Source: Bradysia coprophila
Lineage: Eukaryota > Arthropoda > Insecta > Diptera > Sciaridae
DNA: 64,000 nucleotides
Reading direction: 5' to 3'
NCBI RefSeq assembly: GCF_014529535.1
Contig: NW_023503456.1
Span: 1,810,133-1,874,132, forward strand
The position numbers and the translations under genes are program-made. A model generated the notes under the pieces. It saw only the letters and a program-made list of their open reading frames with translations, did not search any database and was not told where the DNA came from. Positions 1 through 9,480 of the stretch are shown piece after piece (within the stretch, counting starts at the first letter, position 1; each line of letters begins with the position of its first letter).

Positions 1-312
1 AGTATTCCTTATTTTCGAACGCTCTTTCAATTGTAGTAGTCAATCTATGAATTTGCTCTATTGTTGAATGTTTGTTTCTAAAACCAAATTGGAAATCAGG
101 GATATTCAGAAAAGGTTTTATACGTTTGATCAGTAGTTTCTCGAAAATTTTTGAGATTGTTGGTAGGAGTGAAATTGGTCTATACGATGTAACTTTCTCA
201 GCTGGCTTGTCGGGTTTTCTCAACATAATTACTTGTGCAATCTTGAAGCTCCCTGGTACACACTTCAATTTTAGACAGGCGTTGAAAATATATGTGATCA
301 TATACATGGCTT
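1..312 (-). pseudogene. LINE (jockey-type) reverse transcriptase fragment
   Basis: Read on the minus strand, this stretch is an open fragment of a non-LTR reverse transcriptase. It shows the SYRPISLLPTISKIFEKLL block followed by FGFR..HST..QI, which are fingers/palm motifs of jockey-like elements. It enters from beyond the left edge of the window (C-terminal side) and stops at about 312, where the sequence turns into a dispersed repeat, so it is 5'-truncated on its own strand. No endonuclease domain is present. The family call comes from motif recognition. Confidence 0.75.
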
Positions 313-505
313 GTTTTAAGTTCGAAGATGGGCGATTTTGGGTCGACCCCTCCCGAGCTGGGGCCCCATTAGCGAATTAGGGTTTTTCAATGATATCTCC
401 AGATATTTAAATGCTACAGTTGTAAGTGATACGTCAAACAAAAGTTATTTACAATACCAATCGTCAAAAAAAGTTTTTAAAATTCGGATGACCGACTCGT
501 GAGTT
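313..505 (+). repeat. Dispersed repeat K, left half of a split copy
   Basis: The block from 'aagttcgaagatgggcgatt' to 'gaccgactcgtgag' recurs at 32076-32260 (same orientation) and at 53400-53560 (inverted). The copy is interrupted at 506 by the large foldback element and resumes at 8791 with 'cccttggtgtgag'. This matches the uninterrupted copy near 32260, where the two halves are contiguous. Confidence 0.75.
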
Positions 506-1345
506 CATTCTTTGTTATTTGTACTAAGGGGGACAGACATTTCATTCAATCGTTGAGTGAATATCCTGTGTAGATCAAGCGTTGCATCCTTATACAGGAC
601 GTTTGGGATCACTAGAAAATACCCCCAGCTGAAATGCCTATAGACGAATTGCTAAAACACAACGAAACATAATAATAGAAAAGAAAACAAACAGAGCTTT
701 TGCTCTTCCCTACCCACTCATGGTTCACGTAAAGTGATTTCAACAAAGACGACAGAGCTGTTTCGACCTCAGGATTCAGTGGCGGTCTGAGGATAGCGTG
801 ATCTATCCATCATCAGTTGTTTCCACTGATCCCTTCCCAAGACAGCGACAGTAAAACTTTCGATTGAACAAGTGTTTGAAAATTTACTTAGAGAATTATT
901 CATCAACTGATGGAAATACGGGTAAATTTGGAACGCTGCTAAGAAATTCAAAACCCAGACGCAGCAAAAAATCAAGTAAAAGCAAAAACGTAACCAGAAG
1001 AAAATCAAACTAACAAAACGTACGAAAGAATCTCACCATTTTTCAAACAAACTGCATTCATCCAAGCCACATCCATCCAAATTGAATTCATCCAAATTGC
1101 ACTTATCCAAATTCCATTTCCAAAAACACCAAATGTACTTTACGACACGAAAACTCATTCCATCACAGGCAACTCCGTTTTGCACGTACCCTTACCAAAG
1201 TCTTTAGTTAACTGCACCCTTGCTGTACTGTTACTAGTGCATCCTTAGCGTTCACTACTTTTCGATACGAACGGAGTTATCCTCGATATACGCAACACTT
1301 TCGTGCAAAACGGAGTTGCCTGTGATGGAATGAGTTTTCGTGTCG

Positions 1346-1524
1346 TGTATATATACATAATTGGTATATATAGTCTTAACGGGAGAGTTGTATTAAGTGA
1401 AACGCACTGCTTGACAATATTATATGGAATGATTCTTTATTCACTTAAGTAACATATTCATGGTTCTTATACTAAAGAGAGAGAACTTACTTCTCTCTTA
1501 CTTAATATAGTAAGGGGCACTACA
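1346..1524 (-). repeat. 3' LTR of element 1
   Basis: This 179 bp repeat is identical by eye to 7971-8149. On the minus strand it begins TGTAGTGCCCC and ends TATATACA, the usual TG...CA ends. It contains a GAATAAAG poly(A) signal on the minus strand. The purine-rich tract GAAGAGGGATGG (1525-1536, minus) directly precedes it and would prime plus-strand synthesis. Confidence 0.95.
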
Positions 1525-1865
1525 CCATCCCTCTTCGGCTAGATTGGTGTATGCCAATCGTATTATTATTTATTTCGTACATTATTTATTTCCTTTTGAA
1601 AGTTAAACTTTTCTTAGTCTTAAAACTAACCATTGCTTATAATTTATTAATTTTTGGGATTTGATTTCACTTTGTGAGATTGCGACTCTCACCGTCCCTT
1701 TTTTTTTTTAAAGAAATTTATGATAACATAATTTCAAACTGAATTGCAGATTGAAATAAAGATTAAATTGTAAATTAACCCTTAATCTTTAACCTTAATT
1801 TAAAAATAAAACTTCACAATAAAATCATAAAAATATTAAAATCATTCTTTTATTTTTGTGACGAT
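1525..1865 (-). other. 3' untranslated region and polypurine tract of element 1
   Basis: These 340 bp between the pol stop codon and the 3' LTR are AT-rich and hold no ORF of note, so there is no envelope gene. The only functional signal visible is the polypurine tract next to the LTR (1525-1536). Confidence 0.7.
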
Positions 1866-4800
1866 TCATTCATATTTTCGGACTCTATCTTTATGCACAG
1901 TTTTCAAAAACTTGTCGCCATCTGTGATCGTAACATTTGATCCTTGGATATCCTTAACTATGAATGGACCGTCGTAGCGTTCCGAATGTTTATCATATGG
2001 CTCCTTAAACAACTTTACTTTATTATTTAACTCTAATTCTATCGGTTTGGCAGAACGGTCATAGTTCATTTTGTTCCTTAGTTTCATCTTGTCAATAAGA
2101 TTTCTGGCGTCTACGTGTGCTCTTTGTAGTCTGCACTTCGCTTCCCTGCTAAAGTCATCGATATTATAGATTGGGTCAATTCGACCATCCATCCAATCGA
2201 ATGGGAGCACTGGGCTCTTACAAAATATCAATTCATAGGGGGAGTATTTGAAATCATAAGACGCGTGATGGGAGATATTATAACAGAACGAGAAATATTT
2301 TGAATATTCTTCCCAGTTATCGAGCTGACCGGAAATGTAAGTTCTGACATACTCGTTAAACGTTCTGTGACTCCTCTCTGCTGTACCCACTGTCTGATGG
2401 TGATAAGCAGTGGATTTGCTGTGGGTCACATGGAAAAGGACCCATAGTCTTTCTAACACTGAATTCACATATTCCGTTCCCAGATCGGTGATGACCTGTT
2501 TCATCAGGCCGAAGATTAACACGAAATTATTGAAAATAGCTCTGGCTACCGTAAGAGCCTGTTTGTCCGGAATAGGAATGATTACCAAGTATTTGCTTAA
2601 ATCGCAAATTAACGTAATCGCATAGCGATTTCCATTAAGGGAAGTAGGCAATGGGCCTATGGTATCTATCACTACTACATCAAAGGGGGCCTGGGGAGTA
2701 TTTGTTAATACGAGGGCTTCTTTGTTCTTCACACTGACTTTCGTTAGTTTGCACTTCGTACAACTTTTGACAAAAGAGGCAACATCTCGCCTCATGCCTT
2801 TCCAGGCATAATAACTCCTTAAGTTTGCGTAGAGTTTCTTGTGACCTACATGTCCTCCAAAAATCGGATTGTCATGAAAGTACATTAAGAGTTCATTTTG
2901 TTTTGTCTTATCATTGATCAAAATCGGGCTTTTAATTAACACTATTCGTAGTTTATTCAATTTATTTTTGCAAATTTCTTTAAAAACGTTAATTGATACA
3001 AATTTGAACATAATATCGTTTAGCGACCACTGAATTTCGTTAAAATTTTTCTTTATCGCAATTTCTTGTAAACTATTAATTACTTTCTCGAGAATTGATA
3101 AATCATTGCGTATTTCTACCGGAACTTTCATACTGATCAGTTTCTTATAATTTTCGTATATATTGAGCTCTATTACCTCGTCTTTACTTCCTTCTGTACG
3201 CGTACACATTATTCGAGGTATCTTTTTATTTATATGCGCATTTAATTGTTCAATTACCGGTACGTAACTTATTTCTTGTGTTTTATTTAAATTTTCATTG
3301 GTCGTCATTTCATTTTCCTTTTTCAAATTTCTTGTTTTGGATCTTGTCATAACATATACTGTCTTTGTTTTTCCATATAAATCTAGTAAATCTTTAATAT
3401 TTAATCGCGATAGGGCGTCGGCCACTACATTCTTAGCTCCACTAATGTGTTCTATTGTGAAATCGTAGCCTTCGAGGTCCAGCCTAATACGAATAAGTTT
3501 AGGAGACAAAGTCTTGTGCGTAAATAGATAAATAAGTGATTTATGATCTGTACGGACTCGGAACGGTACTCCGTACACATAAGGTCTAAATTGGGTCAAG
3601 GCAAAGTGAATGGCCAAACATTCTTGAATTGGAGTCGACTTCACTGCGTCTGCTTTAGACCATGACTTTGATGCATAATAAATTGGTAGATCATTGTCGT
3701 CATGTAGCTGACTCAGTACAGCCCCACAACCTGTTATTGAGGCGTCGACTGTGACTATGAAAGTCTTAGAAAAGTCTGGGTAAGCTAAAACTGGTGGTTT
3801 TGTCAAAATTTCCTTTAATGTATCGAAACTTTCTTGGCATTGTTCAGTCCATTCAAAGGTCACGTCTTTTTTAGTCAAATTGTTCAATGGTTTTGCTATA
3901 GTCGCAAAATGTGGGATGAAACGTCGATAATAATTTGCGAATGATACAAATCTGTGTGCAGCGTTTTTGTCTGTGGGAACTGGATAATTTTTAACTTTCT
4001 CGTGTTTCCTAGGGTCTGGCAATATGCCATCAGGAGTACACAAATGTCCTAAAAAGGTTACTTCGGGCTCGAAAAACTTGCATTTATGAGGATGTATTTT
4101 CAAATTTCTGTCTCGCAACACTTGGAATACTGCTTTGAGATTTTGTAAATGATGCTTCTCGCTTTTCCCTATCACGACTACATCATCAATATAGAGAAAT
4201 GCCTGTTCTGGGGGGATACCTGAAAAGGCAATTGTCATCATGCGAGTAAATGAATTCGGTGAAACGTTTAACCCGAAAGGCAAAACTTTCCATCTGTATG
4301 ACCCAGTACTAGTACTAAAAGACGTTATGTCTCTGGAATTCTTTTCTAATGGCACCTGGTGGAATCCCTGGAACAAATCAATGACCGAAAAACATTTTGC
4401 GTTTCCCAAACTATCTAATATCTGATCCATTCTAGGCAGTGGAAACTTGTCTGCCACTAATTTTTTATTAACTTGGCGATAATCCAGACATAGTCTCCAT
4501 CGTTCACGACCATTCAAAGGGGGTTTCGGGACTAAAATCAAAGGGCTATTATACTCGGATGCGCTTGGTTCTATTAAGTCATTTTTTAAAAATTCATTCA
4601 CCTGAGCTTCTATTTCATTAATCTGGCTGTGCGGTGTACGGTAATTTTTTATATAAACCGGTGTGTCATCTTTTAACCTTAATTTTTGCTCATAAAAATT
4701 GTTTGTGGTCATCTTGTCAGTTTCTAATGCGAAAACGTCCGCATATTCTTCTATCAACGGGAAAAGCTGTTCTTTAGCGTAACTAGGAACTTTGTTTTCT

Positions 4801-5492
4801 AAAATTTTCAGTAAAGTTTCTGTCCTTTCTTTAGAAGAGATTTCCTTTTTCGTTGTGTAAACCTTATAATCTGACAACTTCTGAATTGGTAGACGGTCAT
4901 TTTTCATTATTTGTACTTTATCCGTAGTATTGAGAATTCGGATCAACGGCTGAGCTGAGCTAATTATTGTGCGAGCTGTGAAGACTCCTGCACTAATTTC
5001 CCAAGAATCGACCCACTGGGGTTCTAACACTTCTTTTTTCAAATTGAATTGTCTAATTACCTCACTTCTCGCGGGTAAAACTATCGTATTTACTTCGGGA
5101 CCTTCCCTTATTGGTACCGTAATCATTTGTTCGTTTAATGTAAATCTAAACGTCATATCTCCGTAATTTATATTGCATCTAAAATGTTTCATGAAGTCTT
5201 TACCTAGGATCCCATCTGACGGAATATTGAATTCATTTGGTACTACATGTACTGGAAAATTTACTCTAAAATCGTCATTACCCAACGTCGCATTCGTACA
5301 ACCCAAAGTCGTTATGGGATCTTCCGTTATTCCTGTTATGTCAATCAAATTTTCTACATCTAATAGCGCTCTTGGGCGGACTGCGCAAATTTTTAAGAGA
5401 GTTATGTCCGCCTGCGTGTCAATTAGGAATGTGCATTGTTTATTTGAAATCGAACTACTCAAAACTATAAAATCTGAGTAGTTTGGGTTCAT
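1866..5492 (-). CDS. Pol polyprotein of element 1 (protease, RT, RNase H, integrase)
   Basis: The 1208-residue ORF carries all enzymes for reverse transcription and integration. The aspartic protease motif near residue 25 reads DTQA rather than the common DTGA. The reverse transcriptase has RWRLCLDYR, LPFGLNVSPNSF and the catalytic YIDD near residue 434. RNase H shows TVDAS near 580 and RTDHKS. The integrase has a zinc-binding region around 867-913 (ending CTKCK), then catalytic Asp in VIDTIGP (about 941), Asp in TDLGTEY (about 1000) and Glu in TAERSHRT (about 1038). The frame is -1 relative to gag and stays open upstream of the first Met through the end of gag, so it is probably made by -1 frameshifting as Gag-Pol. 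No stop codon or frameshift is visible. Confidence 0.95.
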   Translation of the reverse strand: MNPNYSDFIVLSSSISNKQCTFLIDTQADITLLKICAVRPRALLDVENLIDITGITEDPITTLGCTNATLGNDDFRVNFPVHVVPNEFNIPSDGILGKDFMKHFRCNINYGDMTFRFTLNEQMITVPIREGPEVNTIVLPARSEVIRQFNLKKEVLEPQWVDSWEISAGVFTARTIISSAQPLIRILNTTDKVQIMKNDRLPIQKLSDYKVYTTKKEISSKERTETLLKILENKVPSYAKEQLFPLIEEYADVFALETDKMTTNNFYEQKLRLKDDTPVYIKNYRTPHSQINEIEAQVNEFLKNDLIEPSASEYNSPLILVPKPPLNGRERWRLCLDYRQVNKKLVADKFPLPRMDQILDSLGNAKCFSVIDLFQGFHQVPLEKNSRDITSFSTSTGSYRWKVLPFGLNVSPNSFTRMMTIAFSGIPPEQAFLYIDDVVVIGKSEKHHLQNLKAVFQVLRDRNLKIHPHKCKFFEPEVTFLGHLCTPDGILPDPRKHEKVKNYPVPTDKNAAHRFVSFANYYRRFIPHFATIAKPLNNLTKKDVTFEWTEQCQESFDTLKEILTKPPVLAYPDFSKTFIVTVDASITGCGAVLSQLHDDNDLPIYYASKSWSKADAVKSTPIQECLAIHFALTQFRPYVYGVPFRVRTDHKSLIYLFTHKTLSPKLIRIRLDLEGYDFTIEHISGAKNVVADALSRLNIKDLLDLYGKTKTVYVMTRSKTRNLKKENEMTTNENLNKTQEISYVPVIEQLNAHINKKIPRIMCTRTEGSKDEVIELNIYENYKKLISMKVPVEIRNDLSILEKVINSLQEIAIKKNFNEIQWSLNDIMFKFVSINVFKEICKNKLNKLRIVLIKSPILINDKTKQNELLMYFHDNPIFGGHVGHKKLYANLRSYYAWKGMRRDVASFVKSCTKCKLTKVSVKNKEALVLTNTPQAPFDVVVIDTIGPLPTSLNGNRYAITLICDLSKYLVIIPIPDKQALTVARAIFNNFVLIFGLMKQVITDLGTEYVNSVLERLWVLFHVTHSKSTAYHHQTVGTAERSHRTFNEYVRTYISGQLDNWEEYSKYFSFCYNISHHASYDFKYSPYELIFCKSPVLPFDWMDGRIDPIYNIDDFSREAKCRLQRAHVDARNLIDKMKLRNKMNYDRSAKPIELELNNKVKLFKEPYDKHSERYDGPFIVKDIQGSNVTITDGDKFLKTVHKDRVRKYE

Positions 5493-5512
5493 AGATAGAA
5501 CCTTCCTTTGGA

Positions 5513-6730
5513 CTATTGAGACTGATACGGCATCATTGCTGTTGTTTCCCCCAGCTGCTGGTATCGCTGAGGGGCTTCCTCGTTTCCCAAAGCCTCGACT
5601 ATTCTAACTGAGTGATTCGGATAATTTTGATAATTCTGATAACTTCCGCGACCACGACCACGGCCACGATTCCAGGATCTTCCTCTACCATTATTACCTC
5701 GACCATTGCCGTTTTGATGGTAATTATTATTTCCACCATTCCATTTATTATAGTTTCCATAATTATTACCGTAATTACCGTAACCACCACGGCTTCTACC
5801 TTTTCCCCGTTTACCTCTAAACTGTGCCTTGTATGCTAACACTTGCTTTTCCTGCTTTTCGGTAGACGATTCTAAAATCAGTTTAGCAACTACTTCATCA
5901 GGATCATTGTATTGAGACGCTGATAATACGGCTTTAATCAGATCACTTCGAGCATTCGCCCGACACATGTCAATAGTTTCATCTACACACATTTCTCGTG
6001 CTTTGACCTTACCAACACCTTCCAACACTAAAGCTCTTTGGAGTGCTTCACTCAATTTCGTCGCTTCAAGGGCAAAGTCTTGACCCTTGAATCTGTCAAA
6101 CTTCAAAGCCTGTAACCTACTCTTTACTACTTTAGACGTCTCAGGTTTAATGCCTACTTTAAGTCCATCAATTATTTCTTGAATAGTTTGTGGATCTTCA
6201 GGGACTGATTCCATAGCCTTAGTCATTAAATATGTTATCAAAAGGGTAACGTGCGTCGTACCTGCCATCTTCTCGAGAAGTTTGATAGAGTTTATGAAAG
6301 CTGTAAGGGCTAATGGGTCACCTGCATAATTCCTAGAGATAGTTTTTCCTGCCAAGGCAAGAAACTCTTCAGCTGATTGTACCATTTCTGAATCTGAGTC
6401 TGAATCACCTTTATCAAGTACTTTTGGGTCAATTTCTTTTACTCCGGGGGGTACTACAATGTGTACTTTCAAAGTTCCAAACAATTTGAGAAGACGATCT
6501 CTAATTTTTGTGTGAAATTCCGTACAATAAGTCAAATGGTCTTCTTGCAGATCGTGCGTTCTTATCAACTTTGTCGCAGCGTTATATACTTCAATAATGT
6601 CTTGTAAATGTTTATCGAAAGTTTCACGTTGAATTTTCCTTTTAATTGAAACACTCAGGCATTTATAAATTCTTTCAAATTCTATTCTGTGTTCGTCTAA
6701 TTTAGTACTTAATTGTGTCCATGTAGTCAT
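5513..6730 (-). CDS. Gag polyprotein of element 1
   Basis: This 405-residue protein precedes pol and would form the particle. Residues 1-310 are mostly helical and charged, like retrotransposon capsids. From about residue 305 it becomes rich in Gly, Arg, Asn and Tyr (repeated GRGRGRG and YGNY-type runs). No CCHC zinc knuckle is present, so the basic RG/NY tail is the likely nucleic-acid binding region. The end EEAPQRYQQLG is matched by EEAPQWGLGG in the gag of the second element at 21404-22696. Pol follows in the -1 frame, and a G5 run (CTG GGG GAA) near 5555 is the likely shift site. Confidence 0.9.
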   Translation of the reverse strand: MTTWTQLSTKLDEHRIEFERIYKCLSVSIKRKIQRETFDKHLQDIIEVYNAATKLIRTHDLQEDHLTYCTEFHTKIRDRLLKLFGTLKVHIVVPPGVKEIDPKVLDKGDSDSDSEMVQSAEEFLALAGKTISRNYAGDPLALTAFINSIKLLEKMAGTTHVTLLITYLMTKAMESVPEDPQTIQEIIDGLKVGIKPETSKVVKSRLQALKFDRFKGQDFALEATKLSEALQRALVLEGVGKVKAREMCVDETIDMCRANARSDLIKAVLSASQYNDPDEVVAKLILESSTEKQEKQVLAYKAQFRGKRGKGRSRGGYGNYGNNYGNYNKWNGGNNNYHQNGNGRGNNGRGRSWNRGRGRGRGSYQNYQNYPNHSVRIVEALGNEEAPQRYQQLGETTAMMPYQSQ

Positions 6731-7624
6731 ACTTTGCCAAATAAAAAATACTTATTCGTATCAACTTCACCAGATTTCCAACAATATAAACACATCAAAT
6801 GAATCTATTCGTTCGGGCTTGACAATAAAACCAAATTAAAACCAATGACAAGACCATCAAGAAAAATAAAATTGAAAAATAAACAATTAAAAATTCCGTT
6901 AAATCAAATAAAGGCTTTGATTCAAACGTTTCCATTTCGTACCATTAAATACGCTTTGTTTGCTTTATCAATCACAATGTTGCAATTATTTTCAAAATTT
7001 ATACATCCTGTCCCAAACTTAGTATCGTATTTCTTTCATAAAATAATACCAAATACCGATTGTAAGCGAAAAAAAAAATAATTCCAAAACTGCGCGTGTA
7101 AAGAATTTCAAAACTGCGCGTGTTAAATTCGCTGACATCAGAAAAAAATATTTTTTCTTTCTTTTTAATTAGAACAACTTTTCGTCGTATTTAATATTTC
7201 AACATCCTGTCGCAAAATAAACAATCGTTCTCATATAACATCGATTTTAAAACGTAAGCATAAAATATAATTTTCAATCGCGTGTCGTTACATATAAAAA
7301 CTTCAAAATTTAAAACATTTTCTTATAAAAAAAAATCAAATTTTAATTTCCATAACTCATACCTGTTGCTATGTGTATCTGTTTACCCAGGGCCAAATTT
7401 TGTACGACCTTACGCGCCTGTGCGATCTATGATTTTCTGTGCCTTCGCTGTTGACTTAGCAATGTTCTCCTGTTTTCCACGGACCCCACGGACCAAATTT
7501 GTACGAATTTTCGTGCCTGTGCTCTTGGATGTCCATCAATTCCAGTAATGTTATTTGTTCATTTATTTTTCAAATCCCGTCAAATATTGTTCGTGGTTTA
7601 TTTTTCTGTTTTTATATTCAATAT
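6731..7624 (-). other. Leader between small membrane ORF and gag of element 1
   Basis: No convincing ORF is seen in this AT-rich leader. It contains two imperfect direct repeats of about 35 bp (about 7389-7428 and 7487-7525), each with GCACAGGC.CG....TCGTACAAA and a following TTTGG.CC on the minus strand. The 78-codon plus-strand ORF at 6845-7081 lies antisense, has no recognisable domain and is probably chance. Confidence 0.5.
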
Positions 7625-7852
7625 TCAAATTTGGCGTACTTGTCTCTCACGCTTTACGATACACTTTTTATGTAACGTGTAAAATTTATAGATAAAGTGA
7701 ATTGCCAATAGTACCACTATTATTAATAAACAAATGCCAGTGCTGGTTTTGTGTTCGGAAAATTCTTGAATTATATTGACACTATTAACATCAGTATTAC
7801 TGTTAGTACCATCCGTTGTGGCGGTTTGCGGCTTTGAGTCAGATGTGCCCAT
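7625..7852 (-). CDS. Small N-myristoylation-motif, single-pass membrane protein of element 1
   Basis: This 75-residue ORF starts with a real ATG and lies between the primer site and gag. The N-terminus MGTSDSKPQ fits the N-myristoylation pattern G-x3-[ST]-[KR]. A polar Asn/Thr/Ser stretch follows, then one hydrophobic span (about residues 40-59) and a basic tail (KKCIVKRERQVR). A homologue with the same start (MGTTDSKPQ), span and tail occupies the same place in the other retrotransposon (19923-20165), so the ORF appears to be under selection. The function is unknown. Membrane targeting of assembly is a reasonable guess. I recognise no named family. Confidence 0.75.
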   Translation of the reverse strand: MGTSDSKPQTATTDGTNSNTDVNSVNIIQEFSEHKTSTGICLLIIVVLLAIHFIYKFYTLHKKCIVKRERQVRQI

Positions 7853-7952
7853 AATTTATTCATTTAATGATTCACTTTATTAATAATTATTTACTTTGCA
7901 GTACAACGGTTTCACTAACCCGACCACTTATCGTTTTTTTTTTTTTTTTATA

Positions 7953-7970
7953 TCACTGTCACTGTCGCCA
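7953..7970 (-). other. Primer binding site of element 1
   Basis: Directly after the 5' LTR the minus strand reads TGGCGACAGTGACAGTGA. The leading TGG pairs with the CCA end of a tRNA. The sequence resembles the TGGCGACCGTGAC-type sites of the mdg3/micropia group from memory; the tRNA identity was not checked. Confidence 0.7.
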
Positions 7971-8149
7971 TGTATATATACATAATTGGTATATATAGTC
8001 TTAACGGGAGAGTTGTATTAAGTGAAACGCACTGCTTGACAATATTATATGGAATGATTCTTTATTCACTTAAGTAACATATTCATGGTTCTTATACTAA
8101 AGAGAGAGAACTTACTTCTCTCTTACTTAATATAGTAAGGGGCACTACA
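7971..8149 (-). repeat. 5' LTR of element 1
   Basis: This is the 179 bp copy identical to 1346-1524. Its outer edge is followed by GTCG (8150-8153), the right copy of the 4 bp target duplication, and then by the resumed foldback arm. Confidence 0.95.
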
Positions 8150-8790
8150 GTCGTAAAGTACATTTGGTGTTTTTGGAAATGGAATTTGGATAAGTGCAAT
8201 TTGGATGAATTCAATTTGGATGGATGTGGCTTGGATGAATGCAGTTTGTTTGAAAAATGGTGAGATTCTTTCGTACTTTTTGTTAGTTTGATTTTCTTCT
8301 GGTTACGTTTTTGCTTTTACTTGATTTTTTGCTGCGTCTGGGTTTTGAATTTCTTAGCAGCGTTCCAAATTTACCCGTATTTCCATCAGTTGATGAATAA
8401 TTCTCTAAGTAAATTTTCAAACACTTGTTCAATCGAAAGTTTTACTGTCGCTGTCTTGGGAAGGGATCAGTGGAAACAACTGATGATGGATAGATCACGC
8501 TATCCTCAGACCGCCACTGAATCCTGAGGTCGAAACAGCTCTGTCGTCTTTGTTGAAATCACTTTACGTGAACCATGAGTGGGTAGGGAAGAGCAAAAGC
8601 TCTGTTTGTTTTCTTTTCTATTATTATGTTTCGTTGTGTTTTAGCAATTCGTCTATAGGCATTTCAGCTGGGGGTATTTTCTAGTGATCCCAAACGTCCT
8701 GTATAAGGATGCAACGCTTGATCTACACAGGATATTCACTCAACGATTGAATGAAATGTCTGTCCCCCTTAGTACAAATAACAAAGAATG

Positions 8791-9480
8791 AGCCCTTGGT
8801 GTGAGCAAGGCAACGGGCGCCAAGCAGTTTCCCCACATAGGTCAGCTAAATTTGAACAGATTTCGATTATTTTTGCTTTATTAGATTGGTATTGACTGTA
8901 CCAAACAGGTAAAAAAAACGTTTATGAAATTCGGTTGACCGGAGCGTGAGCTAGGTCCCTTGGAGTGAGCTCATATCCGGCTACTCGGCCGTACAGTGAA
9001 GGTAGTGTATTTTGACAATATCTCGAGTAAATTTTGACCGAATTTCATGAATTTTTTTTTGTTTGAAAGGTATTAACGAATGAAAAACGGTCGTACTGTT
9101 TCCGGTGTCCTAACAAAATGGCTGCCGGTGGCCATATTGGATTTTGATTAAAACGATATAAATCGGTAAAAATGAAGGAAAATTCATCCGATTTCTCTTA
9201 TTTTTGTTTTGTCTGTCAGGTAATTGCACACCAAATAGCGTGTTGTGGAAAGAGTTTTAGAATCAGGTCATTGGGCTAAGGCTGCTACTCGACCCTAAGT
9301 GTTTTTTGCACATAAATCGAGTAAATCTCATCCGATTTTGTTAGTTTTTATTTCATTTGAATACCGAAAATTGGCAAAGCAAATTTGGGTTCCTTAAATA
9401 ATTTCGTAAATTGTTGGTTTTATTTGAGAGGTACTTCGTACGAACTTTCGTAATTGCGCTATGCGTTCATGCGAGAAAAA
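8791..9480 (+). repeat. Dispersed repeat K, right half of the split copy
   Basis: This resumes repeat K after the foldback. The stretch 8791-9180 (for example 'gagcgtgagctaggtccctt' and 'caatatctcgagtaaatttt') is present inverted at 53010-53390. The last 300 bp before 9480 have no match that I noticed. There is no ORF. Confidence 0.65.

Larger units (their letters stand above)
1346..8149 (-). mobile_element. Complete Ty3/gypsy LTR retrotransposon (element 1)
   Basis: This is a full-length element read on the minus strand: 5' LTR 7971-8149, primer site 7953-7970, small membrane ORF 7625-7852, gag 5513-6730, pol 1866-5492, polypurine tract 1525-1536 and 3' LTR 1346-1524. It is flanked by the 4 bp target duplication GTCG (1342-1345 and 8150-8153). 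The LTRs look identical and all ORFs are open, so the insertion is recent and possibly active. There is no envelope ORF between pol and the 3' LTR. The domain order protease-RT-RNase H-integrase places it in Ty3/gypsy. A link to the mdg3/micropia group is suggested only by the primer site. Confidence 0.95.
506..8790. mobile_element. Foldback element with 681 bp inverted arms, interrupted by an LTR retrotransposon
   Basis: The left arm 506-1186 is the reverse complement of the right arm, which is 1302-1345 joined to 8154-8790. The single-stranded loop is 1187-1301 (115 bp). I found only one mismatch while comparing the arms by eye. The right arm is split by the retrotransposon at 1346-8149 and its GTCG target duplication. 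Without that insertion the foldback is about 1.48 kb. It sits inside repeat K, whose halves lie on both sides. I see no transposase. Each arm carries the same 79-codon ORF (769-1008 minus and 8288-8527 plus), with a hydrophobic start and no recognised domain. Confidence 0.85.

Noticed and set aside
769-1008. 79-codon ORF repeated in both foldback arms (also 8288-8527)
   Set aside because: Its two copies are identical only because the arms are. The hydrophobic start and the GRDQWKQ segment match nothing I recognise, so it is not listed as a gene.
6845-7081. Plus-strand ORF in the leader of element 1
   Set aside because: It is antisense to the element, low in complexity and has no counterpart in element 2.
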